Below, in pieces: positions 7,677 to 14,650 of a DNA stretch of 64,000 nucleotides. Made by a program: the position numbers and the translations under genes. The notes under the pieces were generated by a model that made no database searches, had not been told where the DNA came from, and was given only the letters and a program-made list of their open reading frames with translations. Source of the DNA: Actinoplanes nipponensis (GTDB taxonomy: Bacteria; Actinomycetota; Actinomycetes; Mycobacteriales; Micromonosporaceae); contig NZ_BOMQ01000043.1 of assembly GCF_016862275.1 (NCBI RefSeq), positions 1 through 64,000 of the forward strand, in the 5' to 3' direction. Position 1 is the stretch's first letter, and the number at the start of each line of letters is the position of its first letter.

Positions 7677-8636
7677 GTGCCGCAGATGCGAGCGTTACTG
7701 GTGGTTAACCCCAAAGCCACCACGACGAATGAGCGCAGCCGGGACGTCCTCGTCCGGGCCCTGCGCAGCGAGGTCGACCTGTCGGTCGAGTACACCGTCA
7801 AGCGCGGGCACGCGGCGACCCTGGCCCGGGCGGCGGCCGAGAGCGGCGTCGATCTGGTGGTCACCCTCGGCGGCGACGGTACGGTCAACGAGGCGGTGAA
7901 CGGCCTGATGACGGCGGCGCCCGGGCTGGGCGCCCGCAGCACCGCACCGGCCTTCCGGCTGCCGGCGCTCGCCGTGGTCCCGGGCGGCTCGACCAACGTC
8001 TTCGCCCGCGCGCTGGGCCTGCCCCGCGACTGGGTCGACGGCACCAGCGTGATCCTGGACGGGCTGCGCTCCGGCCGGCACCGGGTGATCGGGCTGGGCC
8101 GAGCCGACGACCGCTACTTCACCTTCACCGCCGGGCTGGGTTTGGACGCGGCCGTGGTGCGCCGGGTCGAGCAGGCGCGGCTGCGGGGCCGGACGTCGAC
8201 CCCTTCGCTCTACGTGCGCTCGATGATCGGGCAGATCTTCTCCGGCGAGGACCGCAAATCGCCGCCGCTCTCGATCGAGCGGCCCGGCGAGGAGGCGGAG
8301 ACGGATCTGGGCACCGTCATCATCCAGAACACGGCCCCGTGGACGTACGTCGGCGACCGGGCGATCAACCCCAACCCCGAGGCCTCCTTCGACCGGGGCC
8401 TTGACGTGCTGGCCGTTCGTAACTTGTACATCGCCAGCACAACACGGACAGTGACCCAGATGGTCTCCCGCAAGGCGGACCCCCACGGCAAGCACGTGCT
8501 GCGCCTGCACGACCAGGCCGAGTTCACCGTCGTGGCCAGCCGCCCCCAGCCGTTCCAGCTGGACGGGGACTACCTGGGTGAGCGCCAGAAGGTGCACTTC
8601 CTGTCCGTCCCCGAGGCGCTACGTGTGATCTGCTGA
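7677..8636 (+). CDS. Diacylglycerol kinase catalytic-domain lipid kinase
   Basis: About 319 residues. The N-terminal domain has LLVVNPKATTT, the glycine-rich VVTLGGDGTVNEAVNGL nucleotide motif and VVPGGSTNVFARALG, diagnostic of the DAGK/YegS/sphingosine-kinase family; the beta-sandwich C-terminal domain ends QLDGDYLGERQKVHF. It should phosphorylate a membrane lipid such as diacylglycerol. The GTG at 7677 has GGAGAGG four bases upstream; the ATG at 7686 (MRALLVVNP) is the alternative and has a spacing of 13. The gene is followed by a 409-base non-coding region leading to whiB1. Confidence 0.9.
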   Translation: MPQMRALLVVNPKATTTNERSRDVLVRALRSEVDLSVEYTVKRGHAATLARAAAESGVDLVVTLGGDGTVNEAVNGLMTAAPGLGARSTAPAFRLPALAVVPGGSTNVFARALGLPRDWVDGTSVILDGLRSGRHRVIGLGRADDRYFTFTAGLGLDAAVVRRVEQARLRGRTSTPSLYVRSMIGQIFSGEDRKSPPLSIERPGEEAETDLGTVIIQNTAPWTYVGDRAINPNPEASFDRGLDVLAVRNLYIASTTRTVTQMVSRKADPHGKHVLRLHDQAEFTVVASRPQPFQLDGDYLGERQKVHFLSVPEALRVIC

Positions 8637-8782
8637 CGACCGGGTACCCCGTTCGGAACTCCCTCACGATCTGTTACAGAAAGACCGGCAAAAGGTCGGC
8701 AACGGGGCGCGTACCGTACTACATTGATGGGAGCGCCCGTCCGCCGGTCCTGGAAGTTACCCCAGAACCGGACAAAGGGGTC

Positions 8783-8796
8783 GTGAGCTAGCTCAC
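8783..8796. promoter_or_regulatory. CRP-like operator 1 upstream of whiB1
   Basis: GTGAGCTAGCTCAC is a perfect 14-base palindrome and matches the core GTGA-N6-TCAC of CRP/GlxR-family cAMP receptor sites. It lies 250 bases before the whiB1 start codon in the 8637-9045 non-coding region. The rest of that region holds a possible -35 TTGACA at 8825-8830 and a second site described separately. Confidence 0.6.
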
Positions 8797-8843
8797 CCGC
8801 TGGGAGAATTTCCGGGCGCTACCCTTGACATCGCAGGAGTTCG

Positions 8844-8857
8844 TGAAAGCATTCACA
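8844..8857. promoter_or_regulatory. CRP-like operator 2 upstream of whiB1
   Basis: GTGAAAGCATTCAC again has GTGA-N6-TCAC spacing, with arms GTGAA and TTCAC. It is centred 61 bases after the first site and just downstream of TTGACA at 8825-8830, so a protein bound here would overlap a promoter using that -35. In M. tuberculosis whiB1 is a known target of the cAMP receptor protein at two sites; the homology of this arrangement is inference. Confidence 0.55.
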
Positions 8858-9045
8858 AGCGATAAGAAGTAACCCGATGCCGCTCGTGCACGTTCCTTAA
8901 TCCAGAAGGCACGGAACGCATCGCGCACAAAGCTTGCTCACGCACTGGTGGTCTGACGAACGCAGTCCGTCGGTCCCGGCGCGGATGCAGATAAAAGTAA
9001 GTAGCACCATTCTCTACCCAATCCGAAACAAGGAGTGTTGCCGCC

Positions 9046-9300
9046 ATGGACTGGCGTCACCATGCGATCTGCCGCGACGAGGACCCGGAGCTGTTCTTCC
9101 CGATCGGGACGTCTGGCCCCGCACTCCTGCAGGTCGAGCAGGCCAAGGCCGTCTGCCGGCGGTGTACCGTGACCGAGTCGTGCCTCGCGTGGGCGCTCGA
9201 GTCCGGACAGGATGCCGGCGTATGGGGCGGTATGAGCGAGGACGAGCGGCGCGCGGTCAAGCGTCGCGGCGGCCTCCGGGTCAGTGCCCCCACCGCCTGA
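9046..9300 (+). CDS. whiB1: WhiB1/WblE-type iron-sulfur regulator
   Basis: 84 residues with the four cluster ligands Cys9, Cys37, Cys40 and Cys46, the CLAWALESGQDAGVWGG turn and a basic tail (ERRAVKRRGG) for DNA or sigma-factor contact. Length, the N-terminal DWRHHAICRDEDPELFFPIG and the tail match the WhiB1/WblE branch, an essential NO-sensitive [4Fe-4S] regulator that binds SigA in mycobacteria. AAGGAG lies 9 bases before the ATG. A long untranslated or promoter region with two CRP-like palindromes precedes it. In mycobacteria pdtaS is the next gene; here pdtaS is 16.5 kb away. Confidence 0.93.
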   Translation: MDWRHHAICRDEDPELFFPIGTSGPALLQVEQAKAVCRRCTVTESCLAWALESGQDAGVWGGMSEDERRAVKRRGGLRVSAPTA

Positions 9301-9321
9301 ACAATCCCCTCACAGCATTCG

Positions 9322-9349
9322 CGCCCCGGGCCGCTTCGGCTCCGGGGCG
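9322..9349 (+). terminator. Hairpin after whiB1
   Basis: CGCCCCGG at 9322-9329 pairs perfectly with CCGGGGCG at 9342-9349, with a CCG/CGG inner pair in the loop. It starts 21 bases after the whiB1 stop. There is no T-run, which is common for actinobacterial terminators. Confidence 0.6.
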
Positions 9350-9644
9350 TCGTGCTGTCCGGAACCGCGCGGCAGCCTCGGACGATCATCGCCTGTTTCG
9401 AGGCGATTACGCCACGCAATGGTGACGCACGGCATGAATGCGATCACCCGGGCTTCACGAAATGATCTCGAAATTACCGTTATCGAAGCCACTATTCGTC
9501 GATGCCCGCACACCCTCCGCAGTGGACGTTCGCGGAGGCGGTCGATCACTCAATGTGGTCACTCGGCGCGGGGCGCGGGGGTAGGGCCTCAGGATGACTG
9601 GCGGTGACGGGGGTCAGTGGGGAGTCGCGTCGCGGGCTCGGCTC

Positions 9645-9810
9645 GGGCGGGTGCGGGTCGACCGGCAGTTGAGCTGGCACGCCGGGCGCATGCGGGGGGT
9701 TGACCGGCGATTGGCGCTGACATGCCAGGCGCACGCAGGAGGTCGACCGGGGATTGGCGCTGACATGCCGGGCGCACCGCGGGTTCGCAAGGCGATGGCG
9801 CCGGCACGCC
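9645..9810. repeat. Four degenerate about 41-bp tandem repeats
   Basis: Copies begin at about 9645, 9684, 9727 and 9770 (39, 43, 43 and 41 bases). The best-conserved pair shares GATTGGCGCTGACATGCC at its end and a GGGCGCA/AGGCGCA start. They lie in the region 9350-10349, in which I find no credible gene: long open frames exist only because stop codons are rare in this composition. Confidence 0.75.
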
Positions 9811-9965
9811 GAACGCTCGGGTCGCTGGGTGGGATGAAGAGGCCGACGCGCTGGATGCGACAGCGCGGCGTGCCGAGGCGCGTGGGACGGGAGCCTCGGG
9901 GCGATGGCGCTGTCCTGCGGCAAGTCCCGCACCGAAGAAACCGCCGAGGTGAGGGCGGCGCGCCA

Positions 9966-10345
9966 GGAAACGCCGAGACGAAGGCACGCCCGGAGACGCC
10001 GACACGAGGTCGCACCCGCCGGCAGGCGCCGAGACGAGGCGCGCCGGCAGGCGCCGACACGAGGGCGCACCCGGCGGGAGACGCCGAACGAAGGCGCGCC
10101 GCGAAACGCTGAGACGAAGGCGCGGCGGGCCGAGGAGGCGAGGGCGCGCCGGAGGCGATGCATCGCCAGAGCCATCGCACGAGGCGAGAGCGCGCGGCAG
10201 GGGGTCACGAGGGCCAACTGAGCGCCAGCTGAAAGCACCCGCCGCCAAGGGTTACGAAGGTCACGCGCCTGAAACTCAAGCCGAGGCCGCCCACGGCCAA
10301 GGGTCGTGAAGCTCACGCCCTCCAGGTCACGAACATCCCGCAACC
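9966..10345. repeat. Degenerate 25-30-bp repeats and direct repeats, non-coding
   Basis: From 9966 to about 10128 six imperfect copies alternate GGMGACGCCGAGACGA-type words with GGCGCGCC or GGCGCACCC, at 25-30-base spacing. From about 10235 to 10345 a second type appears: CCAAGGGTTACGAAGGTCAC, then CCAAGGGTCGTGAAGCTCAC about 56 bases later, then a shorter CCAGGTCACGAA. Translation gives Arg-rich low complexity in both strands. I regard it as intergenic repeat DNA. Confidence 0.65.
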
Positions 10346-10349
10346 TGCG

Positions 10350-11129
10350 CTAGGCGGCAACAGCGACGACCGGACGAGCCGAAACCTCCAGCACCCGAGC
10401 CACCACCAGCTCGGCCAGCGCAGAAGCATCGGTCATCGGCTCCCCCGCCGCGAAAACCCCCGCCTCCCGAGCCGAGGCCAGCGTCGAGTCCCACAACAGC
10501 CCGGGCGCCAGGAAGTAGGAGACCAGCGCCACCCGGTCATGCCCCGCCGCCCGGAGATCACGCACGACGTCCCCGGACAGAGGCGGGGCGGCCGAGGCAT
10601 AGGCGACCCGGCACGGCATCCCCAGGCGGTCGCTCAACGCCGCCGCGGCCTCTTCCACGGTCGCCCGGGCGTCGGCGTTGCGGGTTCCCGCCGCGGCGAG
10701 CACCAGCGCATCCGGCGCCGCGCCGCCGCCGGGAGTCGCCGGGGTGGCTGCCGGCAGCCGGGCCACCAGGGCGTCGAGAAGCAGCTCGGGCACCCGCCCG
10801 TCGATCGGCCCCAGCACGCCGGCCTGCTCGACCCGCAGCGCGGGATGCTCGGCCCGGGCCGCGGTGATCTCCCCCGGCACGTCGACGCGGCCGTGGTAGG
10901 CCGAGGTCAGCAGCAGCGGCACCAGCACCGCGTGCCGATGGCCGGCGTCGGCGAAGGCGCCCAGCACCTCGCGCGGTCGCGGGCCGGCGTGGTCCAGGTA
11001 CGACGCGCGTACCTCCCACTCCGGGCGGCGGCGCGCGACGGCCCGGGTCAGCGCCTCCGTCGCCCGGGCCGCGCGCGGGTCACGGCTGCCGTGGGCGGTC
11101 AGCGTGACGGCTAGACGTGCAGGCCGCAT
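10350..11129 (-). CDS. Sirohydrochlorin chelatase-like (CbiX) protein
   Basis: About 259 residues in two similar halves, each a CbiX/SirB chelatase fold. The first has LTAHGSRDPRAARA and VLVPLLLTSAYHGRVDVP with the metal-binding His residues; the second has LVLAAAGTRNADA and VALVSYFLAPGLLWD, in which the His is replaced. It probably inserts iron into sirohydrochlorin to make the sirohaem needed by the sulfite reductase in the same operon. The ATG at 11129 overlaps the cysH stop by about 19 bases, so it is the last gene of a tightly coupled operon. Confidence 0.85.
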   Translation of the reverse strand: MRPARLAVTLTAHGSRDPRAARATEALTRAVARRRPEWEVRASYLDHAGPRPREVLGAFADAGHRHAVLVPLLLTSAYHGRVDVPGEITAARAEHPALRVEQAGVLGPIDGRVPELLLDALVARLPAATPATPGGGAAPDALVLAAAGTRNADARATVEEAAAALSDRLGMPCRVAYASAAPPLSGDVVRDLRAAGHDRVALVSYFLAPGLLWDSTLASAREAGVFAAGEPMTDASALAELVVARVLEVSARPVVAVAA

Positions 11130-11875
11130 TCGGTCTTCTCGAACATCGCCCAGCGGCCGGCGCGCGGGTCCTCGCCGGCCTTGGTGCGCCGGGTGCACGG
11201 CCAGCAGCCGATCGAGCCGTAGCCCTTCTTGAAGAGCTCGTTGACCGGGACGTTCCAGCGCGCGATGTAGCGGTCGACGTCGGCCTGGGTCCAGGCCGCG
11301 ATCGGGTTGACCTTGACCTTGCCCTTCTTGGCGTCGAAGGCCACCACGGGGGTGTTCGCCCGGGTCGGCGACTCGTCGCGGCGCAGGCCGGTGGCCCAGG
11401 AGTCGTAGTCGCTGAGCGCGCGCTCGAGCGGCTCGACCTTGCGCAGGAAGCAGCACTCGTCCGGGCTGCGGGCGAAGAGCCGGGGCCCGAGCTCGCCGTC
11501 CTGCTGGCCGACCGTCCGGCGGGGGCGGATCGAGCGCACGTTGACGGCCATCGTCCGGGCGACGGTGTCGCGGACCTTGAGGGTCTCCGGGAAGTGCAGG
11601 CCGGTGTCGAGGAACACCACGTCCACGCCGGGCGAGACCCGGGAGAACAGGTGCGCGACGACCGCGTCGGCCATCGAGCTGGTCACGCAGAAGCGGTCGC
11701 CGAAGGTGCTGGTCGCCCAGCGGGCGATCTCCTCGGCGGGGGCGCCCTCGAGCGCGACGCCGGCGGCGTCGGCGAGCGCTTTGAGGTCGGCGGGGCTACG
11801 GCGGGTCGGATCGGCCGGGGCGGCGGGGGCCCCGAGGGACACCAGTCCCAGGCCGGTGGCGGTCACCACAGTCAT
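11111..11875 (-). CDS. cysH: Phosphoadenylyl-/adenylyl-sulfate reductase
   Basis: 254 residues of the PAPS/APS reductase family. VVFLDTGLHFPETL is the substrate-binding block and ECGLHV at the C-terminus holds the catalytic Cys250. Cys141-Cys142 (ECCFLRK) and Cys224/Cys227 (GCWPC) form the CC...CxxC ligand set of a [4Fe-4S] cluster, which marks the APS-using bacterial type. It reduces activated sulfate to sulfite with thioredoxin. The ATG at 11875 has GGGAG upstream and overlaps the stop of the preceding small gene (ATGA). Longer in-frame extension upstream lies inside that gene and is discarded. Confidence 0.94.
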   Translation of the reverse strand: MTVVTATGLGLVSLGAPAAPADPTRRSPADLKALADAAGVALEGAPAEEIARWATSTFGDRFCVTSSMADAVVAHLFSRVSPGVDVVFLDTGLHFPETLKVRDTVARTMAVNVRSIRPRRTVGQQDGELGPRLFARSPDECCFLRKVEPLERALSDYDSWATGLRRDESPTRANTPVVAFDAKKGKVKVNPIAAWTQADVDRYIARWNVPVNELFKKGYGSIGCWPCTRRTKAGEDPRAGRWAMFEKTECGLHV

Positions 11876-12030
11876 CGGTTCACTCCCTTGGCGAGCAGTC
11901 CGTTGAACTTGACCGTGAATACTCGGGCGCAGGAGTGGCACTCCCACGCGCCGTGTGAAGCCTCGTTGGGTCGCAGGTCTTCTTCGCCGCAGTAGGGGCA
12001 GTACAGCGGGGCGGATCTCGCGTCGCTCAT
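11872..12030 (-). CDS. Small zinc-ribbon protein of the sulfite-reductase operon
   Basis: 52 residues with two CxxC pairs, LYCPYCGEEDLRPNE and WECHSCARVF, forming a zinc-ribbon or rubredoxin-like knuckle. Its ATG overlaps the sulfite reductase stop and its stop overlaps the cysH start, so all three are translationally coupled. A similar small Cys-rich gene is often found between these two genes in actinomycetes; its role is unproved, possibly in electron delivery or cluster handling. It is too short and buried to be found by length alone but the overlaps and motif make it convincing. Confidence 0.85.
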   Translation of the reverse strand: MSDARSAPLYCPYCGEEDLRPNEASHGAWECHSCARVFTVKFNGLLAKGVNR

Positions 12031-13721
12031 TTCAGGAGCTCCTCGTCCGCCCGCAGCACCCAGTCGGCGAAGGTCTCGCCGTCGGTGCGGCCGGCCAGGT
12101 AGTGCCGGGCGACGCGCTCCACGTACCCGGGAAGCTCTTCGGCGGTGGCCTTGAGGCCGCGCAGCTTGCGGCCGAAGCCGGCGGTCTGGCCCTGGGCCAT
12201 CCCGAGGGCGCCGCCGAGGTGCACCTGGAAGCCCTCGACCTGCTCGCCGTGCTGGTTCATCACGAGCATGCCCTTGAGGCCGATGTCGGCGACCTGGGTG
12301 CGCGCGCAGGCGTTGGGGCAGCCGTTGATGTGGATCGAGATGTCGGCGTCGAACTCGCGCAGCCGCTCCTCCATCCGGGCGACGAGCTCCTCGCCGCGGG
12401 CCTTGGTCTCGACGATCGCCAGCTTGCAGTACTCGATGCCGGTGCAGGCCATGGTGCCGCGGCGCCAGGCCGACGGCCGGGCCTCCAGCCCGATCCCGCG
12501 CAGGCCCTGCACGAGCGGTTCGACCTGGTCGTCGGCGATGTCCAGGACCAACAGCTTCTGGTACGGGGTGAGCCGCACCCGGTCGGATCCGTGCGCCGCC
12601 ACCAGGTCGGCCAGCCGGCCGAGCTGCGTGCCGGAGGAGCGCCCGACGACCGGGGCGGCGCCGACGTAGTTGCGGCCGTCGCGCTGCTTGTGCACGCCGA
12701 TGTGGTCGATGGGCTTGGCCGGCAGCTCGGGCGCCGGCCCGTCCAGCAGGGCCCGGCCCAGGTACTCCTTCTCGAGGACCTCGCGGAACTTCTCCACGCC
12801 CCAGTCGGCCAGCAGGAACTTCAGCCGGGCCCGGTTGCGCAGCCGGCGGTAGCCGTAGTCGCGGAAGATGCCGACGATGCCCTCCCAGACGTCCGGGATC
12901 TCCTCGAGCGGCACCCAGACGCCGAGCCGCTCGGCCAGCCGCGGGTTGGTGGACAGGCCGCCGCCGACCCAGAGGTCGAAGCCCGGGCCGTGCACCGGGT
13001 GCACGACGCCCAGCAGGGCGATGTCGTTGACCTCGTGCGGCGTGTCGGCCAGCCAGGAGATCGACGTCTTGAACTTGCGGGGCAGGTTGGAGTAGCGCGG
13101 GTCGCCGATGTAGCGGCGCAGGATCTCGTCGATGGCCCAGGTGGGGTCGACGACCTCGGCCGGGGAGACCCCGGCGACCGGGCTGCCGAGCACGACCCGG
13201 GGGCAGTCGCCGCACGCCTCGGTGGTCTGCAGGCCGACGGCCTCCAGCCGGCGCCAGATCTCCGGCATGTCCTCGATGCGGATCCAGTGCAGCTGGATGT
13301 TCTGCCGGTCGGTGATGTCCGCGCTGTCGCGGCCGAACTCGGCCGAGATCTCCGCGATCGTGCGCAGCTGCGCGAGGTCCAGCGTGCCGCCGTCGATGCG
13401 GACGCGGAGCATGAAGTACTCGTCCTCGAGCTCGTGCGGCTCCAGCACCGCCGTGCGGCCGCCGTCGATGCCCGCCTTGCGCTGGGTGTAGAGGCCCCAC
13501 CAGCGGAAACGCCCCCGCAGGTCCTGCGGGTCGATGCCCGCGAAACCGGTGTGGGCGTAGATGTTCTCGATCCGGGCCCGGACGTTGAGCGGGTTGTCGT
13601 CCTTCTTGATCCGCTCGTTCGGGTTCAGCGGCTCACGGTGGCCCAGCGCCCACTGACCCTCGCCCCGCGCCTTACGGGGGCGGGCGGCGGGCTTGGTGGC
13701 CGGGGTGCTGTCCAGCGCCAT
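12027..13721 (-). CDS. sirA: Ferredoxin-dependent sulfite reductase
   Basis: 564 residues, a full-length sirohaem-[4Fe-4S] nitrite/sulfite reductase. Cys426, Cys432, Cys468 and Cys472 (ACTGIEYC, NGCPNAC) bind the coupled cluster and sirohaem. GLYTQRKAG (Tyr79) and EACGDCPR (Cys170) correspond to the Tyr-Cys pair that marks the sulfite rather than nitrite enzyme in M. tuberculosis SirA. It reduces sulfite to sulfide for cysteine synthesis. GGAGG lies seven bases before the ATG. Upstream is a Cys-containing leader peptide and hairpin, suggesting attenuation control. Confidence 0.95.
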   Translation of the reverse strand: MALDSTPATKPAARPRKARGEGQWALGHREPLNPNERIKKDDNPLNVRARIENIYAHTGFAGIDPQDLRGRFRWWGLYTQRKAGIDGGRTAVLEPHELEDEYFMLRVRIDGGTLDLAQLRTIAEISAEFGRDSADITDRQNIQLHWIRIEDMPEIWRRLEAVGLQTTEACGDCPRVVLGSPVAGVSPAEVVDPTWAIDEILRRYIGDPRYSNLPRKFKTSISWLADTPHEVNDIALLGVVHPVHGPGFDLWVGGGLSTNPRLAERLGVWVPLEEIPDVWEGIVGIFRDYGYRRLRNRARLKFLLADWGVEKFREVLEKEYLGRALLDGPAPELPAKPIDHIGVHKQRDGRNYVGAAPVVGRSSGTQLGRLADLVAAHGSDRVRLTPYQKLLVLDIADDQVEPLVQGLRGIGLEARPSAWRRGTMACTGIEYCKLAIVETKARGEELVARMEERLREFDADISIHINGCPNACARTQVADIGLKGMLVMNQHGEQVEGFQVHLGGALGMAQGQTAGFGRKLRGLKATAEELPGYVERVARHYLAGRTDGETFADWVLRADEELLK

Positions 13722-13825
13722 GTCGGCGTTCCTCCAGGTATTTCAGCCGGTGAGCGCGCTGTACGCGGTCGGCTCCTGTGAGGGCTCGCGACTTCAGTGT
13801 CTGGCGAGTGCCGGCGCGTCTTGCG

Positions 13826-13849
13826 CGCCCGAAAAAGAAAGCTCGGGCG
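13826..13849 (-). promoter_or_regulatory. Hairpin following the sulfur leader peptide (candidate attenuator)
   Basis: CGCCCGA at 13826-13832 and TCGGGCG at 13843-13849 form a 7-bp stem with a 10-base loop that is T-rich on the minus strand. It begins three bases after the leader-peptide stop codon and lies about 105 bases before the sulfite reductase start. Its position suggests that ribosome stalling on the leader could change its folding. Confidence 0.5.
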
Positions 13850-13852
13850 GCG

Positions 13853-13939
13853 TCAGGAAGCCGGACACATCGCGCTGCGGACACGGCCGTAATCGACGTG
13901 GCGCCGGGCCACGAAGCGGCGGTCAACTGCAGCGGTCAT
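13853..13939 (-). CDS. Putative Cys-ending leader peptide of the sulfur operon
   Basis: 28 codons starting MTAAVDRRFVARR and ending RRHVDYGRVRSAMCPAS. The R-H-V-D-x-x-R-x-x-S-A-x-C pattern is, from memory, that of short actinobacterial leader peptides placed before sulfur-assimilation and cysteine-related genes, where a Cys codon near the end could sense charged tRNA-Cys. GAGAGG lies about nine bases before the ATG and a TATATG -10-like sequence lies further upstream. A hairpin follows the stop at once. The remaining DNA of the 13722-14058 gap is the operon promoter region. The peptide itself probably has no other function. Confidence 0.7.
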   Translation of the reverse strand: MTAAVDRRFVARRHVDYGRVRSAMCPAS

Positions 13940-14058
13940 GCCGGTAAGCCTCTCACGGGCGGCCATATACGGCCAGCCCGGTCCAGATTCCGGGAGTGTG
14001 GCGGCCGACACGGTGCGTCAGGCAGTGGCCGGGCCCCCGGAGGAGCCCGGCCACCGGG

Positions 14059-14388
14059 CTAGACGCCCCCGGCCCGCGGGAGGCCGGCGTACAGCGTGGC
14101 CGCCGTCGCGGCGAAATCGTTCCGGTACGCCGCCAGCCGCTGCCGCCCCTCGTCGGAGCGCAGCCAGGCCAGGAGCGTGTCGAGGTACGCCTCGACCGGC
14201 CCCTCCCCCAGCTGCCGGGTCGGCAGGTCGTACGCGAGCAGCTGGAGGAACTCGCGCAGCTCGGCCAGCGAGGTGACCGTGACCGCCAGCCGGTCGAACT
14301 CGTCGGCCGGCCGCCCGGTCGTACCCAGGAAGTGGTCGCGGCCGCGGTGGGTGCGCTCGACGCGCACCCAGCCGCCCGTCTCACTCAT
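14059..14388 (-). CDS. Candidate immunity protein 2 of the Rhs locus
   Basis: 109 residues, acidic, mainly helical by composition. The block TSLAELREFLQLLAYDL followed by GPVEAYLDTLLAWLRSDEGR resembles the shorter protein encoded just upstream (a DxxxF-xxL helix, then a YLDA/YLDT-type helix), so the two may be diverged members of one family. The ATG overlaps the stop of the upstream gene by eight bases. As the last gene after an Rhs toxin it is probably a second immunity protein or an orphan one. No enzyme motif is visible. Confidence 0.7.
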   Translation of the reverse strand: MSETGGWVRVERTHRGRDHFLGTTGRPADEFDRLAVTVTSLAELREFLQLLAYDLPTRQLGEGPVEAYLDTLLAWLRSDEGRQRLAAYRNDFAATAATLYAGLPRAGGV

Positions 14389-14650
14389 AGTTGCGCCCGT
14401 CCCAGAGCCACTCGGCGATGTCGGCCCAGCGCGCGGTGAACTCGCCCTCGGCGCTGTCGGGCACCTCGTACGCGGCCACCCGGGCGATGGCGTCGAGGTA
14501 GGCGCCCAGGGTCGAGCTCTCCCACTTCTGCGGCTCCTCGGTCCGGTTCGCCCGCAAAGCCGCCACGAAGTCGACCAGGTCGTCGTGGGAGCGCACGGTC
14601 TCGCCGAGGCCCACGTACTGGCCGTCCGGGCTTTCGAAGAAACGTCTCAC
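14381..14650 (-). CDS. Candidate immunity protein 1 (DUF7660-like)
   Basis: 89 residues. SHDDLVDFVAALRANRTEEP, then QKWESSTLGAYLDAIA and a C-terminal ARWADIAEWLWDGRNYE, match my memory of DUF7660: W-E-x-x-T-L-x-x-Y-L in the middle and a W-x-x-x-A-x-x-L-x-x-A-x-x-Y-E end. This family often follows polymorphic toxins. The start is a GTG at 14650 that overlaps the Rhs gene stop (GTGA), so it would be made together with the toxin, as an immunity protein must be. It is acidic, which fits binding a basic nuclease-like toxin tip. Confidence 0.78.
   Translation of the reverse strand: MRRFFESPDGQYVGLGETVRSHDDLVDFVAALRANRTEEPQKWESSTLGAYLDAIARVAAYEVPDSAEGEFTARWADIAEWLWDGRNYE

Noticed and set aside
8853..9047. 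A 64-codon minus-strand frame upstream of whiB1
   Set aside because: It overlaps the putative CRP site and promoter of whiB1, has no ribosome site, and its sequence has no recognisable pattern.
9546..10343. Open frames of 170-265 codons on both strands
   Set aside because: The translations are Arg/Ala/Pro low complexity that follows the DNA repeats, with no ribosome site and no domain; all six frames are open simply because stop codons are rare in this composition.
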